From: Ariolimax columbianus
Lineage: Eukaryota; Mollusca; Gastropoda; Stylommatophora; Arionidae
NCBI GenBank assembly: GCA_036924085.1
Contig: JAVGWX010000003.1
Coordinates: forward strand, 124,524,474 to 124,588,473
Reading direction: 5' to 3'
Length of the DNA: 64,000 nucleotides
Shown here: piece after piece, positions 44,475-58,600 of the stretch
Numbering within the stretch: position 1 is the first letter of the stretch
How the letters are laid out: each line of letters opens with the position of its first letter
Translations under genes and position numbers: made by a program
Notes under the pieces: generated by a model
Seen by the model: the letters and a program-made list of their open reading frames with translations, nothing else
What the model was told of the DNA's origin: nothing
The model's database searches: none

Positions 44475-47400
44475 GTTAGTACTTACTTACTTAGTCGCTC
44501 CTCTTCTACCGTGAGGTGTAGAGGTTGAAAGGGTTAGTAGATTAGTAAAATTGATTCAACTCTTATATTTAGCCAATACTTACCAATTATTGTTGTTATG
44601 TTGCTGGAAATTAATCACAATTATGTCTGTTCTGGATGTTAAATGCTTACCATTTTGAAGACCTCAAAATTAGCTACCAAAAAGTGTGACCAAAACCATC
44701 CACTGAACATGCGTTTGAATTTCAAGATTTATTTTGCAGAATTTAATATTTTAACGTCTCCGCAAGATTTTTGCATCAGTGCATCACAATTGATGTTTAA
44801 TTGTAGTCTTATTTTCAGTAGGTTGACATTTGCACATATTTTTTTTTTTTTTTCATTCGCCTTATTTCTCTATCCCCAAAGGCGGTGTGCGTTACACTGT
44901 GGTTTTTATTTTGTGCCTGTCGGCCCAGTGCATCCGGCTTCAGCATGCATTTTATGTAAGGGTCTACTTCCTCCTGCATTTTCTAAGGGTTTGCTTCCCC
45001 GGGGTAACGGCCGGTGCCTTCTGGTTGTGAGCCATGTCACTTAACCACTAACCCACGCCGTCCCCTAGTATTATAACTTTGAGAGTCTATATACTTGTTG
45101 AGATGAAAGTTGGGATTCAAGATCAGAGAAAGGATTTATTATTTAATCAGTCCAATTGTCATGCATTTGGGTTAATCATGGATATTCATCACATGTTCAA
45201 TGCAGACTTTAACACACACCTGATTTAAACTTTGACTGGGACACATAATATAACAAGAATATATAAAGAAATTGACAGGTATATCAACGAAACACATGAC
45301 ATGGTTAGCACCAAACAGTTTGTTTTTCTTTCCAATTTACACCTCCGCAATAATGTAATTTAACACTTCATACTAATATATAATCTTTATTATGACTATT
45401 TCATGTCATAGTCTAGTTATGTTTCTTCCGATCTTTATATAGTAATTTTAATTCAATATTTTCAATGTTAATGATGTTTATTTTAAATAAAACTTTGACC
45501 TACAGATTTCTGACATTTGGTTTGGTTGGACTGGAAATGGTTAAAATACAGAGTTGCAGAACTTGTCATAGACTGAAAGACAGAATTCAGCAAATTAGCT
45601 AGGACTGGAATGGTTTCTCCTACCCACCACTTCATGGCCTGTAAAGAAAATAAACCCCCAAGATTTTGTAGTGAATATGTATTTGTTTCTTGGTGAATCC
45701 CCTGTGTAGCTAACTGAAATATCCAGACCAATGAAGTGGATTTTTGAGTTCAGACAAAATTCAGAATATTCATCTGTTGTAGGCAATTCTCAACACAAAT
45801 AGACGTGTTAATTCACATAATTGCAGCAGGCTCCTTATGACTTATCAGCCTGATCACTTCCACCGCTTATTCTTCTTGTAGCAGCGCCACCCTGGTCTTG
45901 AGTGATGTACAGTGACTTCTGGGTTGCCAGGACCTTATTTTTTCTCTTCTGCTCTTAATAACAATAGTACGCTTAGGTGACCAGGGCCCGTCGCATGACC
46001 AAGTCTGATGGCTGCATCCCAGGTGGCCTACAGTTCTGTTGGGGAGGTGATGATCTGTTTTAGCCAGGTGTTGCAAGGGCGGCCCTGAGGAAGTCTCAAG
46101 GATGAGCACGGCTTCTTCTCGCAACTCGCCCCCACAGCCTGTCAGAGCATCTCATGAGCTGGGACTTCCCGGGAAAGGTGAGCAACGTGACCGAATAGGT
46201 AGAGACCACGGCGATCAATCGTTGAGACAATGCTTGCAAGTTGAGTACGTTGAACTACTTCACTGTTGGAAATCATGTCATGCCAGATGATCCTGAGGTT
46301 GCGCAGGTAGAAGGCCTCGAGACTCTGCCAGTCCTGCTGTAGTAATGTCCAGGACTCGGAGCCGCATAAGAGAATGGGGACAATGAGGGAGGAGTAAATA
46401 CGAAGCCTGGTCACCAGGGAGAGCCTTTGCTGGGACCAGACTCTGCGGAGCCAGTGCATGGATGAAGCCGCTAAGCCCATCCTACAGGTGATGTTGTGGC
46501 TGCTACGTGCGTCAGAGGACTGTCTGCTGCTGAGGTATACAAAATCCTCGGCTGCAACCCACGGTGATGCTCAGGGCAGAGGGGCACCGGCTGAGGTTTT
46601 CGATTTTTGTTTTCATCCAGGAAATGTGCAAGCCTAGGTTGTTTCTTTCATAACTATGTCTGACCATAGTAACATTCACTGGTGGTTTAGATCAGTAGTG
46701 TGCAAACTTTTCAAGGATGTGGCCCACGTTGCCACGTAAATAAAATAACGGTAACAATCATATTTCAATATACATTTAAAAACAATATGGTGACCTTTTA
46801 ATAACCTTGAATTGGGCCATAACCTTGGTTTTTTTAAAAACAATGATATTGTAGTTTGAAAATCTGAGAAACGTGGAGGGTAGTAAGAGGATCCAGAAAT
46901 CAATAGAAGTGCATCAAGACTTGTAGACTATATCAGTAGGAGCTCTGCAACTGTCCTTGATATTAAATGATTCTGCTGAAGATGGATGTGTCGGACCGAA
47001 AGGTGCAACTGTCACAGTCAAGCTGTAAACTAGCGACACAATGCATTCTGTTCTTCGAACTACATCCTGCTACTTGCAAAGCCCTGTTCAGTGCTTGGTA
47101 GCGGGAGATTGAGAACGAACGCAGAAGAGAAAATTAAATGATAGAAGACAATGCAAATTTGTTGAAATTGTCTTTTTAGTTACTAAGTCTGCTTTGAAAG
47201 CTTACAAAAGCCAGTCTTTTACACCAGTGATGTCCAAACTTTTCAGTCTGATTGAAAAGCAGGGATTTATTTGCAGCAGGGATCAGTGCGTGCCCAATTT
47301 GAATATTGTTTTTTTTTTCAGTCAACTTAAATTTATTTTAATATTTGTCTAAATGCTCTAAATGCGTGACTCTGTTGTTATCGTTTAATGATAAAAGTTT

Positions 47401-50400
47401 AAAGCAGGTTTTCTTTTTAACAACTGTTAAAAATTATGTTTATTACCACCATAGTTGTTATTCTTTAAATGTAAATGAGGCTTAATAAACAAGAATATAA
47501 AACATCTTGAAACTTTATAGAAAATTATATAGTTGCATTGAAAGCAGCAGATATTTTTTGGGAAACATCACATATTTAACTAAAGTTATAATTATAAAAC
47601 AAGTTAATTTTTTATTAGAATTAGATTAGTGCTATTGTTGACTATTTTCTTAATGATCTTTTCTGACTGGCTTACGGACCAGCGCCAGTCCACTAGCCAC
47701 CACTTCGGAAAGTATTGTTTTACACCAATTTGTGTCAGCTATTGAATCACATAAATTTTATGTGTTGTATATTGCTTATTTCAATTATTTAAAACAAAAT
47801 AGAGACTGTGCCTTGGAACAGAAGTATTGTTACTGTTAACATTTTTATATTTGACATAACACGTTATACATTTTGAGGATGATCAAGATGTGTGCTGAAT
47901 GGGACATTATGTTGCTTTGAGACTTTAGTTTTCTTCTTCTTGCAGAAAGGAAGTAACATAATACTAATTGGGGTTGTTGCTTTATGAGACTACAATGTTC
48001 ATGTGTGCAGATGTGTGTGTTTATCTGTAATGACTGTTTTTATTTTGCGCTTTGAACCATGTATTTGAAATACAAAACAGTTGGTTGGGGGCCACATCTG
48101 CAAAGTTAAGCTGTCTTAGATAAGTTTAACTTGAAAAGACTTCAGAGAATTAATATACCATAGAAGGAAGAAGGAAAGAAACATTGTCCAATAAAATCAC
48201 ATGAATCAATTCAAAGAATCTCTTGAAATGAAAGTGCACAAAATGTTTTTTTTTTTAAATTTCATTTAAAAAAATATTATCATAATGAAGTCTTATACAT
48301 TTTAATTTCCATTTGACAGAGAACACTGTAAATTAATATTTGCAGTTGTGCACTTGATTGTTTGAAATCTGCTAAGCAGTGAAAGCTTTAACCTTCATTA
48401 TACTTTGTGACATGTGTAATAGCTAAACTTTTGCACAATTCAGGTGTGACCAAATAACAGATGGAACTCTACAACTTCTAGGGCAGTCAGGTTGCAAGCT
48501 GGAAGTTCTTATTTTGAGTAGATTGAACAATGTCACAAGTATGTTACCATTTGATGTTCTATTTAATGAACATGTTGTTCACTTTTTATATTTACACTTA
48601 CATAACATGTGTACAGAAAAATAATCTCTCAGACCATAAACACATTCTGAGTGCTTGGTCATAATGGTGCTTAATATTATATTGAACAAACCTAAGAATT
48701 TCTTAGAATATTTCATCCTATTATTTCTCTGACGAATAAATTACATTTCAAATAAGTGAAATGTAACAAATCGTTACCAAAAAAATACTTATTCACACAT
48801 GCAACAGCAATCAAAACTTTGTCATATTCTACAAATAGATTGTAACATTTTTGCATGCTTTTCAGCCCAAGAGCTTGTAAAGAACAATGATTGGTATAGA
48901 ATGATATAGTTTACCACTTCTAAAGAAAAGAATAATAATTTTCTCACCAAATTTTGAATGAGTCTGATTCAGAAGAGAATATGATTGGAGAAAGAATATA
49001 TTCCTTCAAAATTATGGATGAAAAAACCATAATAGAAGGAACAAAGATTACATAATCTTCTCACAAAAAATCAATGATATAACCATGACATTTGGTTTTA
49101 AGATTAATGCTAGTAAAACAAAAGCAGGGGTAATAGCCAAACAAACCCAAAAAATGAATATTACCATAAAGGGACAAACCATAGAACAGGTGCAGGTTTT
49201 CAAATTTAGTACAATTAATTACAGAGGATGCCCATTGGGAAGTTGAAATCCGAATTAGGATAGCAGTGACAAAAAAGACATTATATGGTTTATGGGGAGA
49301 ACTAAAACCAACCTTTAACATTAAGTAACATCAATACTGAGCTGCATAAAAGAATGGTCACTACACATATCTGGCTCATCGACTCTCAAACTTTGACTCT
49401 AAACAAAAAGGATGAAAAGATCTTAGAGGTTTTGAAATGTGGTGCTATCGCAGAATGCAAAGAGTGAGCTGTATAGAAAAATTAGTCAAACAAGCAAGGG
49501 GCACATAGACAACTAATGAAAAGTATACAAAAAGATAGATTGTCTTGCCTTGATCACAATATGATCACTTTTTTGTTGTTGTGATCGCTTATTTCTCTAA
49601 TCCCACAGGCAGTGTGCGTTGCACTGGGGTTTTTATTTTGCGCCTGTCGGCTCAGTGCATCCGACTTCAGCATGCATTTTATGTAAGGGTCTGCTTCCTC
49701 CTGCATTTTCTACGGGTTTGCTTTCCCGGGGTAACAGCCAATGCTGTCATGGGGATCGAACCCAGCACCTTCTGGTTGTGAGCTGTGTCACTTAACCACT
49801 AGCCCATGTCGTCCCCTTGACCACTGTTGAAAATACTGGAAGATAGAATTCTGGGGAAAAGAAACATGTCCAAGAAACAAGTACATCAGACAGGCATGCA
49901 ATAACTTTGGGGTGCAGACTTATGCTGTGCTAAAGAGATCTACCAAGAACATAGGACAGTGGTGTGACATGATCAGTTTTCCAGACTGACTAACTCAATG
50001 AAGATGCTGATTTGATAGTAACTAAGAATTGTATGATCATTATATTGTATGTCTTCAATAATCATTAGTTAATATAATAATGCATAGCAGGATAATGGCT
50101 GTTACCTATGGAACAAATATAAAGTGATTTTGTTTCGGCAGGAGCAGAAAACTTTTTGGTCTAAGAAGACTTTTGTCTCGAACAGTCCAGCATAGAAAAG
50201 CAAAGACCAAAGACTTAATTACTTTGATCCATTTGTGTAAAACATACATGAGTTGAGATTAGCATGACAGATGATGAAAATATTTGACTAAAAATGGAGA
50301 ACATGTATCAGTTGGACATTGATACTTCTATATACTTTTCATGTTTTCTTTGTATTGATCCTATGCCCTTGCACCTTTTGTGTGTGAGAATTTTGAAACT

Positions 50401-52577
50401 TGTTTTACAATATCGGTTTTGCCCAGTAAGTAAACCATTTAATCATTTTTTGGATAAAATGTGCATGACCTATTTATGGTACGTAATGCTTTATATTCTT
50501 GTCCAAACTTGAATATGGATAATCAAACAATAAAATGACAATCATGTGGCTGGTCACAGAAAATGTCTCCACGGGTAACACACATGTGACCTTCTGGCCT
50601 CAAGTTTAAGACCCCTGATGTAAATGTTGAACAGCTGTGGTGAAAGCAGAAATCCATGTCTTACTCCTGTTGTCATTTCAAAAACATAAGGGATTCAATC
50701 AGTTGTTTTTGTGACATTTTTTGGGTTGATATTAGTATGACAATTATACAAATATTATATAAAAATAATAAGGGTACTGTAAAAACAATACTGGAGCAAT
50801 AGATTGGCATAAATTTAGAGCAGGAGTGGGACAAAAGTTGTATCAAAAAGTATGTTCTATGTGATTGCTTGCTGGAGTAACTGTAATATGTAAGAAAAGT
50901 TAACTACTGTTAAATGCAGATCCAAGAACCTTCCATAACCGCTCCATGGCACTTATTTCCCTCCATAACCGCTCCACGACACTTAGTTCCTTCCATAACC
51001 GCTCCATGACACTTAGTTCCTTCCATAACCATTCCATGGCACTTAGTTCCTTCCATAACCGCTACATGACACTTCCTTCCACAACCGTTCCATGACACTT
51101 AGTTCTAGTCGTTCTAGTAAATAAAATGTTCATAGAAACAAAAATGAAAAGTGTTTTGCTTTCATAAATACATCAGGGATCAAGATGCTGAGCAGGGCAT
51201 GAGCTGCAGCGGTCAGTGACTCATAGCATCAGGGCCAGCGAACCAGAGCTGCCAAGACCCTTCTACATCTCCACGCAGTGATCCTGGATAACAGGCTGCA
51301 ACAGAGCAGATTGGCTAAGGAGAAGGGATCAAAGAGGGAATGCTAACCCAGTACTCAAAAAATGCTTGCTGAAGTCGGATGTGTTGGACTAAAAGGTGCA
51401 AACATCGCAGTCAAGCTGTAAACTACGACACAATGCATTCCGTTCTCTGGACTACATTCTGCTACTTAAGCCCTTTCAGGGTTTGGTAGCGGGAGATTGA
51501 GAACGAACGAAGCCAAGCCATAAATACATCAAGAACTTTCAAATGTGACTAACTGTTAATGTTGAATCATAAGTAGCAAACAATACTTTAGAAGGACAAA
51601 ATACAACAAATTGCATTTTACTTAACTTAACTTAATGTCTTTATACTGATTTAAAAAAAACTTGATTTAGTCTAATTTGTCCTTTCCATTGATTATCTTA
51701 TAAACCTCAAATTCTTCTCTTTTCTAGAATCTGTAGACCGGTTTTTCTGAGTCTTTCCTCATAACTATAATTCTAGAATCCCACTATCAGTTTTGTCGCT
51801 CTTCTTTGTATCATTTCCAGCATGTTGATATCCCCTCTATGATAAGGACTCCACACCTGAACACAGTACTCCAATCTAGGTCTACCTAATGCTTTATACA
51901 GTTTGACTATCACTTCCCTGCTCCTATGTTTAATATTCCTTTTGATTATACCTAACATTGCATTTGCCTTTTCTACTGCTACCTGGACTTGCTCACTCAC
52001 CTTACCTGTATGATCTATTATATTTAACACATGCTGTGGTTTAATCTTTTGTAAATTTTGAAAAAACTGATGTGTATACTGGCTTTGTTAATAGATATAA
52101 ATTAAAACAATTGTATGCAATCTTGTTTGCATACAGTTAATGATATGTTTTATATAAATTTCTTTCCAGATACTGGTGTTCATGCTGTGACCAGGGGTCA
52201 GGATGCTTTGCTTATTCTAAAAATTGAATTTCTACCTCTGATCACACAAAAGATTTTAAGCAGCATCACAGCACCGAATTTATGGTCTTTTAAGCTTGTA
52301 CATACTCCTCAAATAGGCAAGGCATCATGGTACACTGCAGCCAGTGAGTAACTCTGTTCATTTAGATCATTTACTTGAGAAAGTTTTGTCGATCGTACAC
52401 TAGTGAAATGAGTAGCATGTGGCAACAAGTGTGCTTCTATGAAAAACTGTATAGAAATCAACAGAGGCTCGAGTTGACTGCTTCATTGAAATCGAAATTT
52501 GAAGTAGAACAACAAAGAAGAAGAATATATATATATAACCTCTACACCTCAAGGTAGAAGAGGAGCGACTAAGTAAG

Positions 52578-52645
<68 letters not shown>

Positions 52646-55600
52646 GAATGTTTAAAAATTATTTATTCTTTTATAACATACAAGTATGCCCTAGTTACTG
52701 CACCAGGACAGAAACAAAATGAAACCCAAGTGGCAAACCATGATTCACACATCTGTCCCTTCTTTTGGCTAATATGGCTGCCATCTTGTGTATTGTAAAC
52801 CTTTTGTCCTATTTTAAAATGTTGTGATTCTGTTAAGTGTTTCTGTTTTTTTGTGTGTGTGTCCCAGATGCAGACCTTGTGATTGTAATCTGGGTTTAGT
52901 CTTGTTTCAGTCCCAGTGCTGCAGCTGAACAATACTTATATCTGTTTTGATCAACTTTTAACCTTAAGCACCACAGCAGCTAATTTTAATTTAAAACATT
53001 GTATATTGTAATACGATGAATCAAAGAATTAATTAAAACCACTCAATTTTATATTTATTGTTAGAATTGAGCATTACATTTCCATTTATGCTATAGGGGT
53101 TAACTTGACATTTACCATTCATCGTTGTAGCTTTTGTAAAATTCCCATCACTTGATTTGCACAAAGTCAAATCTATGTCACCTATTGCACATTGTGGCAT
53201 ATACTGAATTATTGTTTATAAATCACATCTAATAGTGACTCTTACCACAATGATATATACATGGAATAACCAGTAACATTTCTTACTTGTAGTAACTGTT
53301 ACATACATATAAGTATGCAGTTGGGGAACTGAGACGCTAGTCCAGTCAGGCACAACATACTGACCAGGACATTGCATCAGGGTCAATACACTGACCAAAA
53401 CCACAATCTCTCTTTCATGTAGCATTCCTTGGAAATAGGCTGTTTTCAAGGCAGCCTGGCTGACGAGATGTGAATCGATGTCATCCACATAGTAGTGAGT
53501 GCCAATAAGATGAAACCAAGCAAAGCACAACTGCCTGGAGAACCGCAGTTCACCTTCATCAGCTTACTCTGGATGTGAGGAAAGCTACTACAGCCTGCCA
53601 CTTAACATCCTTTTCAGGGCTTACAAAAGAGTAAACTTGCACATTGTGGGCATTGAACAACAGCAAAAAGCATGCAGTTAGTTCTCATCCTGTGTTACGC
53701 ATCTGTTCATTTGCTTGCGATATTTGAAATAGAGATATCCTATCTCCATTTCAATAATTCATATTGATATACCATATAAACCAAAGTCAGATGGTTGGTT
53801 GGTTGGTTATTGACAGCTACTTGCTTTTTTCGAACAAATTCAAGTTGACGTCTGACAGCGTACGAAAAAGAAGAAGATGATCCAGCGGCCTATGGGCTCC
53901 TGATCTTTGGCCCAATGCCATATAGTGGTATCTGCAAGTGTTTGTAAGCTGCTGTTTAGTTCCGTACAAAGTTTTCCATTTGTTTGGCCTCGGAGGAAGA
54001 AGCTCTTTCCTAACACTGGCAAGTGCCAGACATTCAAAAAGATGATGTTCAACAGTTTCATAGGGATGTGTGCACAGCCGGCACTCTGGAGTATGTTCTG
54101 ATTGGATTCTGTTCAAGTGGCTGTTAAGTTGTAGGTGTTGAGTGCGAAGTCGGAAAATGGTGCTCTGGTCTCTCCTTTTCAGGAGGTTGATGCTGTCTTT
54201 GGGATTTGGGAGGGTCATATCTTTGTAGATTTCTTTCCCAGTATTTCCCATTGTCCATCTATTCAGCCACGCTTCTTTGTTTGCAGTCTTAAGTAGTTGT
54301 TTGACTGTCTGTAAGGTTGTTGATGTGTATTGTTGTTCTAGACTTGATCCCTTCTTAGCCAGTCTGTCTGCCTTGTCATTGCCAGGTGTATTTGAGTGAC
54401 CAGGGATTTATTGTATAACTGTTCTGACTTCATGGGATGTGAGAAGTTGGTTGGCATCTGGGGATATTTGGGTAAGTTCAGGCCTACAGTGACCGCCATC
54501 TTCCAGAGCTTGAAGGGCAAATAATGAGTCTGTAAAGATTACGATGCTTTGGGCTTTTGATGGGAAAGCATCAAATACAGTCCTTAAGTGGTACAGAGGT
54601 ACTTACAATGCTGTTATTTCTACCTCATTTAAACATATCTCCCCACAGGCATCAAACAACTCATCAGATGTTCTGTCTGGATACTCTATGTAGACTCCAT
54701 ATCCTGCTTTAATGGTGACCTTAAAAGCAGATCCATCAGTATAGACATGTATCCATTCTTCTGGGTAGGTGTCAATTGTTCTCTGTGATGCTTTCATAAG
54801 ACTGACTGGATCAGCACTTCTTGTATTTCCTGCTAGTTTTGTTTGAATTTCTTGCATTTTTAAACATGTATGTGGAGGCAAATTTCTTGTTGCTCTCTGT
54901 TTCTTGTGTTTTGTCTGGGATGTTATATCTGTCTTTAATCCCACTGACTTTTGTTTTATTCTCTGCTTTTGTTGCCATTTTTCTACAAGCTTTCTATTGG
55001 GGTGGTCTTTGCTCATTCTTTTTCTCCTCTCATAAAATTCCATAGCAGCCACATCTCTTTGCATCTCAAGGGGTTCTACATTCACATGAATTTCACATGC
55101 TGCAGTGGGTGTGGATCTCATTGCTCCACTAATAAGGCACAGGGCATTGTTCTGCACTCTGTCCAGGAACTCTACATTAGTTGATGAGCATGTTGTCAGG
55201 AGTGCACTGCTGTATTCTAAAGCAGAGCATACATATCCAAGATACAAGCCTCTCAGAGTGTCCTTGTCTGATCCCCAAGCTTTACCAGCGAGCCTCTTCA
55301 ATAATTGTAGCCGCCTCAACGCTTTATTTTTAACATTTTGAACATGTTTCTTGAGGCTGAGCTGTCGGTCGAGAGTGACTCCAAGATATGTAGGCTCTTC
55401 CTTTCTGGGCAATTTCTGTTTGCCGAATCTCAGACTGATATATTTCTTGGCTACTTTGTGGCTATTGATAAAGATAGTGTAAACAGTCTTTCCACAGTTT
55501 ATCTTCAGTTTCCGCATTTGGCAATACTCATGCAGTCTTCTCAGGTCTCCATTTAATCTTTGTGCTGCATTTTCTACATCTTCATGGCTCTGCCATATTG

Positions 55601-58600
55601 CCAGATCATAAGCATACATGTCTTTTTCAGCTTTGGTGTGCTTGGCCAGGTCATTGATGTAGATGAGAAAGTCATCTCAAAGTTAGATTAAACATTCATT
55701 TTAAGGGATGCAAAAGAAACAATGTAATTTGTTGGTTTTCATTTCAGCACTATCAAGTTTCCTGTCTCAAAACCCGTCTATTAAAGTACTAAAGATTTTC
55801 ACAGACACTGAAAATATTCCTGTGATAGCCAGAGGCCTCGCAGCATCACTGGTGAGAATTGAATATTCATAGTTTGAGTGGTCTAATGTTTACATTAACA
55901 ATCTAACCATTAAAGAAATCGTTACAATAAATGATTTCCTTTGATCATTTATTGTAATGATTTCTTTAATGGTTAGATTTGAGTGGTCTAATGTTTACAA
56001 TAACAATCTTCTTCTTCTTCTTCGTATGCTATCAAGCGTCAACCTGTATTTGCTCGAAGAAAGCAGCGGTCATCCTGAGGCTGTCCATACTGCCATAGAG
56101 CTTGTCTAGTGTTGCCACTGGTGATGGCCAGATGTGCTTTCTCTGATCCTCGTATGTCGGGCAGTTTTGCAGCAGATGTTCAGCGGTAATTTTCCCGGTA
56201 CCACAAGTGCATTCGTCAGTGCCACCTATCTTAAGTTTATTAAATAGGTGGTACCTCAGTCTGTTGTGGCCTGTGCGGAGTCTGAAGACCACGACCTGCT
56301 CTCTTCTGTTCAACTGGTAATAGGCATCATTTTTTGTGTAGCCAGTATGTTCTGTTTCCCATTTGGCCATGTATCTGGCCCTAATAAGCTTTTTAGACTC
56401 TTCGTAGGTCACACTAGTATCTGGTTGTGGTAGTCTTGCACCTTCTTTTGCCAGTCTGTCTGCCTCCTCGTTGCCTTGGATGTTACAGTGGGATGGAACC
56501 CACTGTACCACTACTCTTTTTGGTGCGGACTGCTGGCATAGTTGACAGAGTACTGCTCTTAAATCATTAAGTTCAGTATTTCTCTGGCTTTTTAGTGATG
56601 TGACTACGGCCAGGGCATCTGTAAACAGGGCCAATAACAATCTAACCATTAAAGAAATCATTACAATAAATGATCAAAGGACTGTATATGTAATATTTCT
56701 AAATATTGTAATTTAATTTTTACTGTGTGTTGATTTGAAGGCAGACTTTGTAGTGTTTTGGCCTCATCATATGTTGTCCATATGTCATTTTGCTGTAACT
56801 TCTCTCCCTTTTCACAAGTATATTTGACTCCACATTGCCGATAGCATCACAGTGAGCTGGTTTTCACAGAATTATTCTCTTGAGAATGGGCAGATTGGGC
56901 ATTCAAGTGTACCTGACAACTCTTAAGTCCAGTGTACTGTTGACCCTTCAAATTGACATAAGCAAAGATCACCATCTGGTTCTCTGCTTGTGCTGTGCAT
57001 TTGATAAGGAGCTGTTGCCCATTGCGGGGCTATTGTTTCTGTGTGAAAGGTGTCGCAGCATCACTATTGCAGGAACTTATATTTTTTAAATTCAATAACT
57101 ATGCCGTCTACCCTGTTTTTAACAGCAAGCGCCCTTAGGCAAGCCTTCAATGTATACATGTGTCCAGGTTTAAGGAGGAAATTTTTAGTTACAGAATTTG
57201 TAGCGATACATTTTCTCTTCTTCTCCGATCGTGTCTTATTCTCAATATCTGGGATATCTTTTTGTAGCTCTGGGAAGCATTTTATTTTCTATAATGGGAA
57301 ATTTGTAGTTAGTGATATTGGCATAGCCATTGCATTTGTAAGTTAAGAGTTTTTGTTAACATTCAAACTGTATTAAAAAGCAAAGGCCGCCGTCCATCAT
57401 AGACGATGATGGCATAATTAATTTTACTAGCGCTATTTTTAGTAAGGATTAACTGCGCTACTTTTTATCCTCACTCTCCCATCTCGAGCCGCCGGACCCC
57501 AGTGGCAAGTCAAGGACAAGACGAATAGGGGGCGACTACGAGATGCAGGGGACTCCGCATCAAGCATCCGTGAAAAAGACAGCGGAGTCCGGAGTTGAAT
57601 CCACACCACCTGATCACGAGGCCGACGGCTTAACTACTTCGCCACGGAATCTGTATTAAGTCTTTAAGTAACTGGAGTGAGCTCCAGTGCTGCTAGCTGA
57701 AAGCAAAGCTCATTTGCATTTAAACTATGGTCATGTCTGAGAACTTATCTTATATGGATAACTGGTAAGAAAATGTAAAACACCTCCAAGGATTTTGAGT
57801 TAAAACTGGTAGAGAAATTTTGAACAACCTAAGATTGGGATGAATAAAAAACACACTAATTCAAAACCAGACAGGAATACAGATCCTCATGCTCAGACAA
57901 AGTAAGTGGAGCAGGATTGCTCGCGTGCTGTGCATGACATGAAAAGAGACAGGTCATTGAGCTGGACAAGGCATAGAAAAATGAAATGAAAGATATTCTC
58001 AGGGATATCAGAATAAAAGAAAAGAAGATTACTAAGATTGGTAATGAGCTGCACATGAAAAGACATAAGATGACCAAACCATCAATGGACAGAGATTGAC
58101 AAACTCTGGTAGACCATTAATAATGAGCAGAAAATGTAAGATAGTGACACATAACCGGATTGGATAGAGAGGTATATTGTCTCTTAACTCAGTCTCTGTC
58201 TTGACTGGACACGATAATCAGTGATAATATTGTGTAAACAAGTATATACTTGTGTATATCAAGTGGCAATATTGAGAAATGTCAATGCAATCTTAGGTAT
58301 CATGTGTTCAGCAGATTACAAATTGGACACCAGACAAAGGCGCATATGGAGAAGATAAACAAATGGGCAAAAACTTTCCCCAAGTATGTATGTTAGCTTC
58401 ACAAACAGAGTGACATTGTGGCCTTCTGAAACTCATAAGAGGGATAAAGTGTATGACAATGATAGAATCCTCAGACAGTTCACCAGTTTTATTAGGAAAT
58501 AGATTTGATAGCCAATAGGAAAATTGCATTGTTTTAATTACTTCTTCCATTTCTTTCTAATTTCAGTATTTTAATATGTGAGTGTTATTATCTCCATATC

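Noticed and set aside
46694..46971. Second hAT element starting CAGTAGTGTGCAAACTTTTC
   Set aside because: A start-like end is visible, but no matching 3' end or 8-bp duplication was found before the SINE-B fragment.
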